Below are positions 5,147 to 14,241 of a DNA stretch of 17,199 bases, piece by piece (position 1 is the first letter of the stretch; each line of letters opens with the position of its first letter). The DNA comes from Ruminococcaceae bacterium UBA1036. GTDB lineage: Bacteria; Bacillota; Clostridia; Oscillospirales; Acutalibacteraceae. Location: NCBI GenBank assembly GCA_002316805.1, contig DCEF01000018.1, positions 1 through 17,199 on the forward strand, read 5' to 3'. Below the pieces are notes generated by a model. That model was not told the origin of the DNA and made no database searches. It was given only the letters and a program-made list of their open reading frames with translations. Both the position numbers and the translations under genes were made by a program.

Positions 5147-6529
5147 TTGGGATTTGGAAAAAATATTATAAAATATAAAGACGATATTTTAAAAGACCTC
5201 GCACATATGGTAGCAATCCCTTCTGTCTGCTCGCAGGCAGAACCAGGAAAGCCATTTGGGCCTGAATCGGCGAATGCTCTTCAGATGATTCTTAAGATGG
5301 CGCAGGATATGGGCTTCGCAACAAAAAACGTCGGCAATTATGCGGGCCATGCGGAGTACGGCAATGGCAGCGAAATTGCAGCTGCAGTTGTGCATGTGGA
5401 TGTTGTGCCTGCCGGCGACGGCTGGGAAACAGACCCTTTCAGCCTCACAAAACGTGGAAATTTATATTTCGGCCGCGGCACCGCGGATGACAAAGGGGCG
5501 GCCGTAGTTGCATTATATTGTCTCAAAGCGCTTAAAGATGCCGGTGTCACCGGAAAACGGAAAGTGCGCGTTATTTTCGGCGCCGGTGAAGAAATTGCCA
5601 GCAATGATCTTGCAATGTACTTTAACGAGGAACCAATGCCTGATATGGCATTTACCCCAGACAGCGAATATGGCATATGCAACCGCGAAAAGGGGATACT
5701 GCGCGTCAGGATAAGCAAAGCGGGCAACCCTTCACCGGTGGTGCGCAGCTTTACGGCCGGTACGGTTGTAAATGCCGTCCCGGGAATGGCAGAAGCTGTT
5801 GTTAAAGATACTGGCGGCCTTCTTGAGAAACTTAAGGCTGCCGCTGAGCAAATACCAAACGGCAAATTCGATTTTGAAAAGTCGGCAGATAGTGTTAAAA
5901 TAACTTCAATTGGAAAAGCGTGCCATGCTGCCCAACCGCAGGAGGGCATTAACGCTGCAGGGCTTTTGGTGGATTTACTGGCAAAGGTGCTTCCTGAAAA
6001 TGAGCTTGGCATGTTTCTATCTTTTATGCATCACAACATTGGCATGGAGACAGACGGAGCTTCAATGGGAGTAAAAATGAGTGACGGACCTTCTGGACCT
6101 CTGACACTGAATCTCGGCCTTGTGCGCGTTAATGCCGCCATTTCGAGCATGACAGTGGATATACGCTACCCCGTTACCTGCAAGGGCAATGATATTGTCA
6201 GCACAATCCGCAGGAAAGCGGAGCAGGCTGGCCTTTCAGCAGAAAAAACACTTGAAAACACACCGCTTTATTTTCCGGCTGACCATCCAATTGTGCATTT
6301 GCTGCAGGATGCTTATAAGGAAGTTAAGGGCGTCCCTGCTGAGCTTTACGCAACAGGCGGCGGTACTTATGCGCGTGAGATGCCGGGCAAGGCGGTTGCG
6401 TTTGGCCCATTCTTTAAGGATGAGCCTGACAGAGGGCTGCACAATGCAAATGAGAATATCGATATAGACCGTTTTATGGAGCATGCGCAGATTTGCCTTG
6501 AGGCCCTGTACCGCATGATGGGAACCTGA
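5147..6529 (+). CDS. pepV: M20 family dipeptidase PepV
   Basis: This 460-residue cytoplasmic zinc dipeptidase resembles Lactobacillus PepV and staphylococcal Sapep, which cleave N-terminal residues from dipeptides and some beta-Ala dipeptides. M20 motifs are in order: H83-x-D85 in VVHVDVVPAGDGWETDPF, D115 in RGTADDKGA, E148-E149 in FGAGEEI, D172 in TPDSEYG, and a C-terminal metal-ligand histidine in RGLHNANENI. H83, D115, E149, D172 and the C-terminal His would bind two zincs; D85 and E148 are catalytic by family analogy. Residues about 185-390 form the lid/dimerisation-like insert. The start is TTG at 5147, with AGAAGG 8 bases upstream; the next in-frame ATG is residue 21, inside the domain. 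It is monocistronic, with no visible link to the arabinose genes. Confidence 0.93.
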   Translation: MGFGKNIIKYKDDILKDLAHMVAIPSVCSQAEPGKPFGPESANALQMILKMAQDMGFATKNVGNYAGHAEYGNGSEIAAAVVHVDVVPAGDGWETDPFSLTKRGNLYFGRGTADDKGAAVVALYCLKALKDAGVTGKRKVRVIFGAGEEIASNDLAMYFNEEPMPDMAFTPDSEYGICNREKGILRVRISKAGNPSPVVRSFTAGTVVNAVPGMAEAVVKDTGGLLEKLKAAAEQIPNGKFDFEKSADSVKITSIGKACHAAQPQEGINAAGLLVDLLAKVLPENELGMFLSFMHHNIGMETDGASMGVKMSDGPSGPLTLNLGLVRVNAAISSMTVDIRYPVTCKGNDIVSTIRRKAEQAGLSAEKTLENTPLYFPADHPIVHLLQDAYKEVKGVPAELYATGGGTYAREMPGKAVAFGPFFKDEPDRGLHNANENIDIDRFMEHAQICLEALYRMMGT

Positions 6530-6570
6530 AGCTGCCGCGCTTTTTCATAGTAGGCATTCATACACATAGT

Positions 6571-6610
6571 AAGAGCTGAGAAGCCACCTTCGTGCGGCCT
6601 CTCAGCTCTT
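6571..6610. terminator. Hairpin between convergent pepV and araD
   Basis: AAGAGCTGAGA (6571-6581) pairs perfectly with TCTCAGCTCTT (6600-6610); after one mismatch GCC/GGC continues the stem. Neither side has a strong U tract. Its place between convergent genes suggests a bidirectional terminator. Confidence 0.6.
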
Positions 6611-6663
6611 GTTACTGTATTAAAAAGTTTTAGCAAAAGCATTTGCTCTTAACAAGCCATTTA

Positions 6664-7377
6664 TTATGCGTTGCCACCTGTATGCACATTCTGGCCATAA
6701 TATGCGTGTGCCCCATGCTTACGTAAAAAATGCTTATCCAAAAGGGTCTTCTGCATGGTTTTTGAGTGCGATTCTGCAATAGCCTCCGTATGCCATGCCA
6801 TCATAGCCACTTCTTCCAAAACAGCCGCATGGTATACTGCCTCATCGCAGTCTTTGCCCCATGTAAACGGGCCATGTGATTTCACAAGCACGGCAGGAAT
6901 ATCTTCTGGCTTTTTATCCTTAAAAGTCTCTACAATCACTTTTCCAGTTTCTTTTTCATACTCGCCTTTAATCTCTTCATCTGTCATAGCTCGTGTGCAT
7001 GGAATTTCGCCGTAAAAGTAATCGGCATGCGTAGTGCCATATGCCGGAATAGGGCGCCCTGCCTGAGCCCAAATCGTTGCCCAGCGTGAATGGGTATGAA
7101 CTATCCCTCCGATATTCGGAAAATTATTGTACAATTCGCAGTGAGTTGGCGTATCCGAAGATGGGTTAAGCCTTCCTTCGACTTTTTCACCTTTTAAATT
7201 TACGACGACCATGTCTTCAGGTTTTAACTCATCATAAGGCACGCCTGACGGTTTAATAACAAACAAGCCTTTTCCGCGGTCAATTCCTGAAACATTGCCC
7301 CATGTGAAAACGACAAGCCCTAACTTTGGAAGCCGCTTGTTTGCTCTACAGACCTGCTCTTTTAACTTCTCCAGCAT
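6664..7377 (-). CDS. araD: L-ribulose-5-phosphate 4-epimerase
   Basis: This 237-residue class II aldolase-fold enzyme converts L-ribulose-5-phosphate to D-xylulose-5-phosphate, the last step of arabinose catabolism. The phosphate-binding segments FTWGNVSG (about 24-31), KPSGVPYD (42-49) and SSDTPTH (73-79) are present. Zinc ligands are H94 and H96 (IVHTHSRWA) and H168 (KSHGPFTWG), as in E. coli AraD. YGTTHADYFYGEIPCTR matches the family's active-site loop. The length is close to the E. coli enzyme (231). AAGGAAAG precedes the ATG at 7375-7377. It is the last gene of the operon, 30 bases after araA. SgbE/UlaF-type epimerases share this fold, but the araBA context settles the assignment. Confidence 0.96.
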   Translation of the reverse strand: MLEKLKEQVCRANKRLPKLGLVVFTWGNVSGIDRGKGLFVIKPSGVPYDELKPEDMVVVNLKGEKVEGRLNPSSDTPTHCELYNNFPNIGGIVHTHSRWATIWAQAGRPIPAYGTTHADYFYGEIPCTRAMTDEEIKGEYEKETGKVIVETFKDKKPEDIPAVLVKSHGPFTWGKDCDEAVYHAAVLEEVAMMAWHTEAIAESHSKTMQKTLLDKHFLRKHGAHAYYGQNVHTGGNA

Positions 7378-7407
7378 TTATGATCTTTCCTTTTATCTAC
7401 AAGTATA

Positions 7408-8889
7408 TTACTTTTTAAGTTTCCATATTAAATCATTGCATGTAAGTTTATCACGCAGTTCGTTAATATTCGTTTCTTTGCCAATATGTACATACTCAAT
7501 ATCCATGATCTCTGCAAAATCGTGCAGCTCTTCTGCCGTAAGTCCATAGCTCAAAACCGAATGGTGGGCACCGCCAGCATAAATCCAGGCTTCAGCAGAC
7601 GTTTCCAGGTCAGGCAGCGGTTTCCACAATACAGCAGCAACAGGAAGCTTTGGCATGTCATGGGTTTGTTCTTGGCATTCAACATCATTCACTATCATGC
7701 GGAACCTGTCACCCATATCAATAACAGTCGCAAGCAAAGCCGGGCCTGGCTTTGCCTTGAAAGTCAGCCTTGCCGGCGCTTCGCGGTTGCCAATGCCCAG
7801 CGGGAATACCTGAATCTTTGGCTTTTCGCATGCAACGGTCGGGCATACTTCAAGCATGTGTGAACCCATATCCATACCGCACTCAGGGTCAAAATTGTAA
7901 GTGTAGTCTTCCATAAATGCCGTGCCGCTGTTGAGGTCTGCCGTCATTGACATCATGATTTTACAAAGTGCAGCGACTTTCCAGTCGCCTTCAGCGCCAA
8001 ATCCGTATCCCTGACGCATAAGGTCCTGCGCGGCAAGCCCCGGAAGCTGGCGAAGCTGCTGGAGGTCTTCAAAGTTTGTATGGAATGCACCAAAGTGTTC
8101 TTTATCCATAAACTTTTTAATGGCAACTTCTTCCCTTGCCTGATAACGCACTGATTCTATGTTGTCCGTTGCCATAATATAGTGCTTTTTGTATTCTTCC
8201 ATCTGCTCGTCGATTTCCTGTTCCGTAACCGCATCAACAAGCCGTATAATATCTTCTACACCGTAATAATCTACCTGCCAGCCAAATTTTATCTGGGCCT
8301 CCACTTTGTCGCCCTCTGTAACAGCAACATTGCGCATATTGTCGCTTATGCGCAGTACACGCAGCCTGCGGCTTTCAAAAGCTCCAACTGCGGCGCGCAT
8401 CCAGCCTGCCATACGCTTGCGGAATTTTTCGTCTTTCCACCATCCGGAAATTACCTTTTCCTGCAGGCGCATCCTTGCAGCTATGAAGCCGTGTTCACGG
8501 TCACCGTGCGCGGACTGGTTGAGGTTCATGAAATTCATGTCAATACTGTCCCATGGTATATCACGGTTAAACTGTGTATTAATATGTAAATAAGGTTTCT
8601 GAAGCGCCTGAAACCCACGTATCCACATTTTAGACGGCGAAAATGTGTGCATCCATGTAATCACACCGGCACAGTCTGGATCGTTGTTTGCCGCCATAAT
8701 CGCCTGATATATTTCTTCAGAATTTCTTACCACAGGGTGGAATACAACCGTGCATGGTATTTCTTTGTCCGAATTGAAGCCATTTACCATTATTCCAGCA
8801 TGCTTATCTATTTCTCTGAGTACATCTTCGCCATATAAATCCTGGCTGCCTACAATAAAATAAAATTTATATTTCTTTAAAGGCTGCAT
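7408..8889 (-). CDS. araA: L-arabinose isomerase
   Basis: This 493-residue cytoplasmic enzyme interconverts L-arabinose and L-ribulose using a divalent metal, usually Mn2+. It is full length (E. coli 500). The N-terminus FYFIVGSQDLYGEDVL is typical. The metal ligands of the E. coli enzyme (E306, E333, H350, H450) correspond to E300 (GFGAEGDWK), E327 (GTAFMEDYTY), H344 (GSHMLEVCP) and H442/H443 (GGAHHSVLS). The start ATG at 8887-8889 lies 7 bases after the araB stop. Its ribosome binding site (GAAGGGGA) is inside the end of araB, so translation is probably coupled. It shares the operon and the AraR-type promoter control with the transporter genes. Confidence 0.97.
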   Translation of the reverse strand: MQPLKKYKFYFIVGSQDLYGEDVLREIDKHAGIMVNGFNSDKEIPCTVVFHPVVRNSEEIYQAIMAANNDPDCAGVITWMHTFSPSKMWIRGFQALQKPYLHINTQFNRDIPWDSIDMNFMNLNQSAHGDREHGFIAARMRLQEKVISGWWKDEKFRKRMAGWMRAAVGAFESRRLRVLRISDNMRNVAVTEGDKVEAQIKFGWQVDYYGVEDIIRLVDAVTEQEIDEQMEEYKKHYIMATDNIESVRYQAREEVAIKKFMDKEHFGAFHTNFEDLQQLRQLPGLAAQDLMRQGYGFGAEGDWKVAALCKIMMSMTADLNSGTAFMEDYTYNFDPECGMDMGSHMLEVCPTVACEKPKIQVFPLGIGNREAPARLTFKAKPGPALLATVIDMGDRFRMIVNDVECQEQTHDMPKLPVAAVLWKPLPDLETSAEAWIYAGGAHHSVLSYGLTAEELHDFAEIMDIEYVHIGKETNINELRDKLTCNDLIWKLKK

Positions 8890-8896
8890 AGCTTAG

Positions 8897-10570
8897 CTAT
8901 TCCCCTTCCATAACATTTTTTTTGATAGCCTTCAGGCGTTTCATAACATCGTTTTCACCACGGCCAAAATAGTCATGCAAAATGCGGTATTCAGCAAACA
9001 GTTTGTCATAAACCCTGGCATTTGATGGAATAGGCTTATATATCTTGTCCTTTATTTTCCCCATCGAACGTGCCGCTTCAAAAATTGAATCATATCCGCC
9101 TGCTTTCTCCCCTGCCGCAACAGAAGCAAAAATAGCAGAGCCAAAAGCAGGGCCTTGTGCCGAACCCGCAATTTTTATAGGCATATTAATGATATCGGAA
9201 TAAATCTGCATAGTCATCGGATCTTTTTGGGGAATACCGCCCGAAGCATAAAATTCATTTACAGGCACGCCATACTTACGGTAATTTTCAATTATCATCC
9301 TTGTGCCATAAGCTGTTGCTTCTATCAGGGCGCGGTACATTTCTTCAGGCTTAGTCTGCAGTGTCATTCCGAGCATCATGCCGCTTAAGTCCACATCAAC
9401 CAGAATAGAGCGGTTGCCATTCCACCAGTCAAGCGCAAGCAGTCCACTTTCTCCGGGTTTCAGTTTCTCTGCACGTTCACGCAGGAACTGATAGATATTT
9501 TTACCTTCTTTTTCTGCTTCTTCTTTATATGATGCCGGAAGACAATTCTTTATGAACCAGGCAAAGTGGTCACCAACACACGACTGGCCTGCTTCATAGC
9601 CAAAATATCCGGGGAGGACGCCATCTTCTACAACACCGCACATGCCTGGAACCTGATGCTCTTCTGTACCCATTAAAATGTGGCATGTAGAAGTGCCCAT
9701 AATGGCGAGCATTTTGCCAGGGCCGTCGATTCCAACAGCAGGCACACATACATGCGCATCAACATTTCCAACGGCTACTGCTGTTCCAGGCAGAAGGCCT
9801 GTCATCTCAGCGGCTTTTTCAGTAAGTGTGCCGGCTTTTTTGCCCAACGGCATGATATTGTGTGACAGTTTTTCGTCTACAACATGCTCAAGCTTCGGAT
9901 CAAGCGCACGGAAAAAATCGTTTGACGGGAAACCGGTCTTTTTATTCCAGATTTCTTTGTATCCGGCTGTGCAGGCATTGCGTGTCTCTCTGCCGCAAAG
10001 CTGCCATATAATCCAGTCGGCTGCTTCGATAAATCGATCCATCGCATCGTAAATCTCAGGGTCTTCGTCCGCAATCTGCCATATTTTAGGGATAGCCCAC
10101 TCGGAGGAAATCTTTCCGCCGTAATTATTAAGCCATTTTTCCCCTCTTGCTGCAGCAATTTCATTCAGTTTATTAGCCTTGTCCTGAGCTGCGTGATGTT
10201 TCCAAAGCTTCACATAGGCATGCGGCCTGTTTTTATACTGCGGCAAAAAGCAAAGCGGCGTGCCGTCTGCCTTAACCGGCATTACCGTGCAGGCTGTAAA
10301 GTCTGTGCCTATGCCGATAATATCTTTTGGCGAAGCGCCTGATTTTTTGATAACCTGAGGCACAGCATGGCTCAGAACATCAATATAATCCTGAGGGTCC
10401 TCAAGGGCCCAGTCAATCCCGAGAGGCGTTCCGTCTTCCAGAGTTTTATCCATTACGCCATGTGGATATTCATAAACAGATGAGGCTATTTCCTCGCCCG
10501 TACGTGCGTTAACAAGGACAGCACGCCCGGAAAGTGTTCCAAAGTCAACACCGATTGTATATTTCATCAT
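8897..10570 (-). CDS. araB: L-ribulokinase
   Basis: This 557-residue FGGY-family kinase phosphorylates L-ribulose with ATP to L-ribulose-5-phosphate. GVDFGTLSGRAVLV at residues 7-20 is the N-terminal phosphate-binding loop, with the GTLSGR form seen in ribulokinases. D271 in GNVDAHVCVPAVG is the likely catalytic base. GTSTCHILMG (292-301) and CGVVEDGVLPGYFGYEAGQS (311-330) match AraB. The C-terminal domain has the second ATPase-like fold, with ASGGIPQKDP. The size agrees with AraB (about 560) rather than xylulokinase (about 500). The ATG at 10568-10570 follows GGTGA by 6 bases; a second ATG is the next codon. It sits 52 bases after the second permease gene and overlaps nothing. Confidence 0.97.
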   Translation of the reverse strand: MMKYTIGVDFGTLSGRAVLVNARTGEEIASSVYEYPHGVMDKTLEDGTPLGIDWALEDPQDYIDVLSHAVPQVIKKSGASPKDIIGIGTDFTACTVMPVKADGTPLCFLPQYKNRPHAYVKLWKHHAAQDKANKLNEIAAARGEKWLNNYGGKISSEWAIPKIWQIADEDPEIYDAMDRFIEAADWIIWQLCGRETRNACTAGYKEIWNKKTGFPSNDFFRALDPKLEHVVDEKLSHNIMPLGKKAGTLTEKAAEMTGLLPGTAVAVGNVDAHVCVPAVGIDGPGKMLAIMGTSTCHILMGTEEHQVPGMCGVVEDGVLPGYFGYEAGQSCVGDHFAWFIKNCLPASYKEEAEKEGKNIYQFLRERAEKLKPGESGLLALDWWNGNRSILVDVDLSGMMLGMTLQTKPEEMYRALIEATAYGTRMIIENYRKYGVPVNEFYASGGIPQKDPMTMQIYSDIINMPIKIAGSAQGPAFGSAIFASVAAGEKAGGYDSIFEAARSMGKIKDKIYKPIPSNARVYDKLFAEYRILHDYFGRGENDVMKRLKAIKKNVMEGE

Positions 10571-10622
10571 TTTATATCACCACAACAGTTAAATACAATA
10601 ATCACAAGAAAACGAGACTTTG

Positions 10623-11618
10623 CTATTTTACTACTTGAGTTGAGTTTCTATCGCTGAAAATTGCAACAACAATTATGAAAATCACACCTTCAATCAACTG
10701 TTGCATTTCAGTCGCAAGGCCTATCATGTTAAGGCCTGTAGAAAGAATTTTATATGTAAAGACACCAAGAATAATATTTGAAAAACGTACAAGTGCACCG
10801 CCTGAAATCGGCATGCCACCAAGAACAAGTGCAATCATAATCTCTGTTTCAAGCATATTGCCGCCTGTAGAAGTTACTGACCCTACTTTTATTACATTTA
10901 AGAAAGCCGCTAAACCAGTTATCATGCCTGCAACCATGAATATAATCCATTTTGTCTGGTCAACTTTAATGCCAGCGAATCTGCTTGCTGTTTCGCCTGA
11001 GCCAATCGCTTTTAGATTGTATCCAAGTTTCGTAAAATGAAAAATAAGGAACACAACAAGAACAATGATAATCGTAATGATTAGCTTTATTGAAACAGTA
11101 TTATAATTAAAGATATTCTCACCTGCATAAACAGGCGAATTCGTTGTCAAGAAAGCACATACACCACGGAATAGAAACATTGTGCATATTGTAACAATAA
11201 ATGACGGTATTTTCCGTTTGACATTAAAGAACCCATTGATTGCGCCAATTGCCGCACCAATTGCCATTCCTCCTAAAATTGCCAAAAATATATTATAATT
11301 TGATAAATAACATATAACTATTGATGATACACCTAAAATAGAGCCCTGGGAAAAATCTATGCATCCCATAGTCATAAGAAGAAAAACGCCTGTAGAAGCT
11401 ATCAGCAACACATAAGTTTCACTTAAGAGCAATTTAATATTGGAAGGTTCTATTATCTTTCCACCTGTCAAAGCAGTAAACAAGCACAAGATAACGACAA
11501 ACCCAATCACAGACAATATGGTACGGGCAGTTGGATTTGACATTAATTCATGATATTTTGAGCGGTGCTTAACTTCCACCGTTTTTTGCTCTTTAATATC
11601 AGTTTGCAATTCTTCCAT
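10623..11618 (-). CDS. Sugar ABC transporter permease 2 (RbsC/AraH family)
   Basis: This BPD_transp_2 permease of about 331 residues has a hydrophilic N-terminal tail (about 35 residues) and roughly ten membrane segments. The family loop reads AAIGAINGFFNVKRKIPSFI, followed by VTICTMFLFRG, and IDFSQGSILG marks the early conserved region. The ATG at 11616-11618 is chosen because GAGGAG stands 8 bases upstream. An in-frame GTG at 11625-11627 overlaps that site and is unlikely. The ribosome binding site overlaps the stop of the ATPase gene, so the two are coupled. With the other permease at 13140-14108 it would form a heterodimeric channel. It is closest in type to ribose/arabinose/galactofuranose permeases; the substrate is inferred from the ara genes. 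Confidence 0.92.
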   Translation of the reverse strand: MEELQTDIKEQKTVEVKHRSKYHELMSNPTARTILSVIGFVVILCLFTALTGGKIIEPSNIKLLLSETYVLLIASTGVFLLMTMGCIDFSQGSILGVSSIVICYLSNYNIFLAILGGMAIGAAIGAINGFFNVKRKIPSFIVTICTMFLFRGVCAFLTTNSPVYAGENIFNYNTVSIKLIITIIIVLVVFLIFHFTKLGYNLKAIGSGETASRFAGIKVDQTKWIIFMVAGMITGLAAFLNVIKVGSVTSTGGNMLETEIMIALVLGGMPISGGALVRFSNIILGVFTYKILSTGLNMIGLATEMQQLIEGVIFIIVVAIFSDRNSTQVVK

Positions 11619-11630
11619 ATTAAACACTCC

Positions 11631-13127
11631 TCATACCATTTTAGCTATAAAATCTTCTTCAGTAAGCGATGGGTCTCGCATAAATTCACCGCTTAGGGCG
11701 CCATCCTTCATAGCAAGGATCCGGTCGCACATTCCAAGCAATTCCAAAATCTCTTCAGAAATCAATATAACTGACTTACCCTGCTCTTTCATTTTGTTCA
11801 TAAGTGCATATATATCCGCCTTTACTTTAACATCAATACCACGTGTAGGGCTGTCAAGTACAAGTATATTTGAATCTCTTCCTATCCACCTTGCTAATGC
11901 TACTTTCTGCTTATTACCGCCTGAAAGATCCGAAACAAATTGGTTTATGTTATTCATTTTAACGCTGACAAGTTTTGTATATTTATTGGAAAATTTAGAA
12001 AGATTTTTATTCAAAATAATATGGTTCTTTCCAAGTTTGTCCATTGACGGTAAACAGATATTGTCACGTATCGAATCGTTTACAACGAGTGATTCATTAT
12101 CTCTGTCCTTAGATACATATCCTATACTGTGTTTGATAGCGGTAGGAATTGAGTCTATTTGTGTACCGTCTTCAAGTACTACTTCGCCAGTTCTATCAAA
12201 TGAAGCGCCAAAAACAGCTTTTCCTACTTCATGCATTCCACATTCGCTTAACCCTCCAATTCCAAGGATTTCCCCTTTATGAAGTTCAAAACTTATGTTC
12301 TTGATTTCATTTGGAACAGATACGTTTTTTACAGCTAAAACAACATCTTTAGAAATTGGTTCACCATAATCAGTTCTATAATATTTACCGTTAAGCTCCC
12401 TGCCTACCATAAGTTTCTTTAAGTCGTCTTCACTCACTTCATTGCTTTTTACTGTCTCAACTAGTACGCCATCACGTAAAATAGTAACTCTATCTGTTAA
12501 TTTTAGGACTTCGGTTAAGTCATGTGAAATGAAAATAACGGTATTTCCATTTTTCTTAACATGTTTCACCTGTTTGTAAAGCTCTTCACGTCCCGATTGA
12601 CTGAGAGCAGTTGTTGTTTCATCAACTACAAGGATTTTAGGGTTAAAATACGTCGCTTTTACAATTTCTATTAATTTCCTATCTTCAAAATTATAATGGT
12701 CTATAACTGAAGATGCATTTATACGGTTCAAGCCATATTTGTCCAGCAAAGACTGCGCTTCTCGATTCATAGCGTTTGTATTTTTTATTCCATGCTTAAC
12801 AAACCTATCTTCATTGCCAAGAAAAATGTTCTCAGCAACAGTTAGACCCGAAAGCGTGCCAGTTTCCTGAACAATTATCGATATACCATTTCTGTTTGCT
12901 TCAACTTGATTTTTCACATCAAGCTCTTTACCATTCAAAATAAATTTTCCGCTGTCAATTGGCGTAATACCTGTCAGCATTGAAACGAAAGTTGATTTTC
13001 CTGAACCATTTTCACCAATCAGCCCATGAATTTCACCTTTGTTAAATGAAATAGAAACGTCATTTACAGCATGGTTAATGCCGAAATATTTATTTATATT
13101 CTCCGCTCGTAAAATTTCCTCATTCAT
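11631..13127 (-). CDS. Sugar ABC transporter ATP-binding protein, two NBDs (RbsA/AraG/XylG family)
   Basis: This 498-residue protein has two fused ATPase domains powering the sugar importer. NBD1 has a canonical Walker A (GENGSGKST, 38-46), Q87, Walker B ILVVDE (165-170) with the catalytic Glu, and H202, but its signature is degenerate (HYNFED near 144-149 instead of LSxGQ). NBD2 has a broken Walker A (GGLSECGMHE, 291-300), a canonical signature LSGGNKQ (401-407) and Walker B ILVLDSPTRG, where Ser426 replaces the usual Glu. So only the site made by Walker A1 and signature 2 looks complete. A degenerate second Walker A is usual in the RbsA family; the degenerate signature 1 and the Glu-to-Ser change are less so. 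GAGG precedes the ATG at 13125-13127 and overlaps the upstream stop. Confidence 0.95.
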   Translation of the reverse strand: MNEEILRAENINKYFGINHAVNDVSISFNKGEIHGLIGENGSGKSTFVSMLTGITPIDSGKFILNGKELDVKNQVEANRNGISIIVQETGTLSGLTVAENIFLGNEDRFVKHGIKNTNAMNREAQSLLDKYGLNRINASSVIDHYNFEDRKLIEIVKATYFNPKILVVDETTTALSQSGREELYKQVKHVKKNGNTVIFISHDLTEVLKLTDRVTILRDGVLVETVKSNEVSEDDLKKLMVGRELNGKYYRTDYGEPISKDVVLAVKNVSVPNEIKNISFELHKGEILGIGGLSECGMHEVGKAVFGASFDRTGEVVLEDGTQIDSIPTAIKHSIGYVSKDRDNESLVVNDSIRDNICLPSMDKLGKNHIILNKNLSKFSNKYTKLVSVKMNNINQFVSDLSGGNKQKVALARWIGRDSNILVLDSPTRGIDVKVKADIYALMNKMKEQGKSVILISEEILELLGMCDRILAMKDGALSGEFMRDPSLTEEDFIAKMV

Positions 13128-13139
13128 ATGCCTATTACC

Positions 13140-14108
13140 TCACTTAACAACGGCGCCTTTTACAGGCTTAGTAGTAATAGTTACAATCAAAAGCAATGCT
13201 ATTCCTGTCACGACATTTTGAATTGTTGTCGGGGCTCCAAGTGCCACAAATCCATTAAACAGCAATGCCACAATAAATTCGCCGATGACAATTGCAGTAA
13301 TAGGTTTGTTATATTTTCTAAATGCAAGGCCTACGAAAACACCCATCATTGGCATAAAGTTTTTGCTCATCGATGACATGCTTGAAGCAGCAGTCATAGA
13401 GGTACCATAGCTTATTGTGAGTATGCTCATGAGACCAATAAAGAATCCACCCAAAACAAAAGCAATTACTTTATATTTATTTACATTGACGCCCATGTTT
13501 TTAGCCACATATTCATTGCTACCTATTGCATAAGTATACGTACCGATTTTTGTGTAGTTGAGAAGAAATGCAGCGAACAAAAATGCCAGTAAAGCTAAAA
13601 TCAAGCATCCAGGATATTGCCCAAATGCTCTGTATGAAGAGCTAAGTACCTGTTCTGAACCCTGTGTAGCGAAAACGCTCAAACTTTCATAAATCAAAGA
13701 AAGTCCTACAGTTACAATAAGAGAAGGAATATGTAACTTTATGTATACAATTCCGTTTAATAATCCTATTAATGTACCACACACAATTGGTGCAATTATC
13801 AATCCAGCATATCCGAACTTCTGAGAAAAATAGCATGCCAGTATCGAAGAAAGTACAACATTAGCGCCTATACTGAAATCCCAGAGTCCCATAACAACAA
13901 TAAAGTATAGGCCACAGCCACCGACTGCATAGATAAGGCAAGACTGCAGATACGATGCCAGTTTGCTTGGCGTGCCAAAATTGGCAGGGGTCAATATTTT
14001 GAACACTGCCCAAAAAGTCAAAACAAGCAGTAACAAAATAACAATACCTAAATATTTTTCTGAGAATTTTTTTCTGCGCTTTTCACGCGCTGAATCATTT
14101 TGTGACAT
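13140..14108 (-). CDS. Sugar ABC transporter permease 1 (RbsC/AraH family)
   Basis: This 322-residue BPD_transp_2 permease has a charged N-terminal tail (MSQNDSAREKRRKKFSEKY) and about ten membrane segments. Family features are MGLWDFSIGANVVLSS near residue 75 and GLLNGIVYIKLHIPSLIVTV near residue 115. It clearly differs from the permease at 10623, so the pair is not a recent duplication. The ATG at 14106-14108 has GCAGGTGA upstream. It is separated from the binding-protein gene by 133 bases containing a hairpin and lies 12 bases from the ATPase start. Two distinct permeases with one double ATPase are also known in the LsrACD and YtfRT-YjfF transporters. Confidence 0.93.
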   Translation of the reverse strand: MSQNDSAREKRRKKFSEKYLGIVILLLLVLTFWAVFKILTPANFGTPSKLASYLQSCLIYAVGGCGLYFIVVMGLWDFSIGANVVLSSILACYFSQKFGYAGLIIAPIVCGTLIGLLNGIVYIKLHIPSLIVTVGLSLIYESLSVFATQGSEQVLSSSYRAFGQYPGCLILALLAFLFAAFLLNYTKIGTYTYAIGSNEYVAKNMGVNVNKYKVIAFVLGGFFIGLMSILTISYGTSMTAASSMSSMSKNFMPMMGVFVGLAFRKYNKPITAIVIGEFIVALLFNGFVALGAPTTIQNVVTGIALLLIVTITTKPVKGAVVK

Positions 14109-14130
14109 TTAATCACCTGCTTAAGTTTTA

Positions 14131-14160
14131 GAGCCGGCACAAAACAAATGACACCGGCTC
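14131..14160 (-). terminator. Intercistronic hairpin after the binding-protein gene
   Basis: GAGCCGG (14131-14137) pairs with CCGGCTC (14154-14160), extended by three G-U pairs on the leftward transcript. In the operon's direction no U tract follows (TAAAACTT), so it probably stabilises the binding-protein mRNA and gives partial attenuation rather than full termination. This is common in binding-protein-dependent sugar operons. Confidence 0.6.
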
Positions 14161-14241
14161 TTTTATGTAATATAACTTTAAATTAAAAATACATATTAAA
14201 AATACATATAAATAAAATAGTAAGGATATTGAGATTATACA

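Noticed and set aside
5338..6012. Leftward open frame of 224 codons within pepV
   Set aside because: Antisense shadow of a well-conserved M20 peptidase; low-complexity Ser/Pro/Ala composition and no ribosome binding site.
8182..8589. Rightward open frame within araA
   Set aside because: Antisense to the araA coding sequence, with no supporting start signals.
11625..11627. GTG start for the second permease
   Set aside because: It overlaps the GAGGAG ribosome binding site; the ATG at 11616-11618 has correct spacing.
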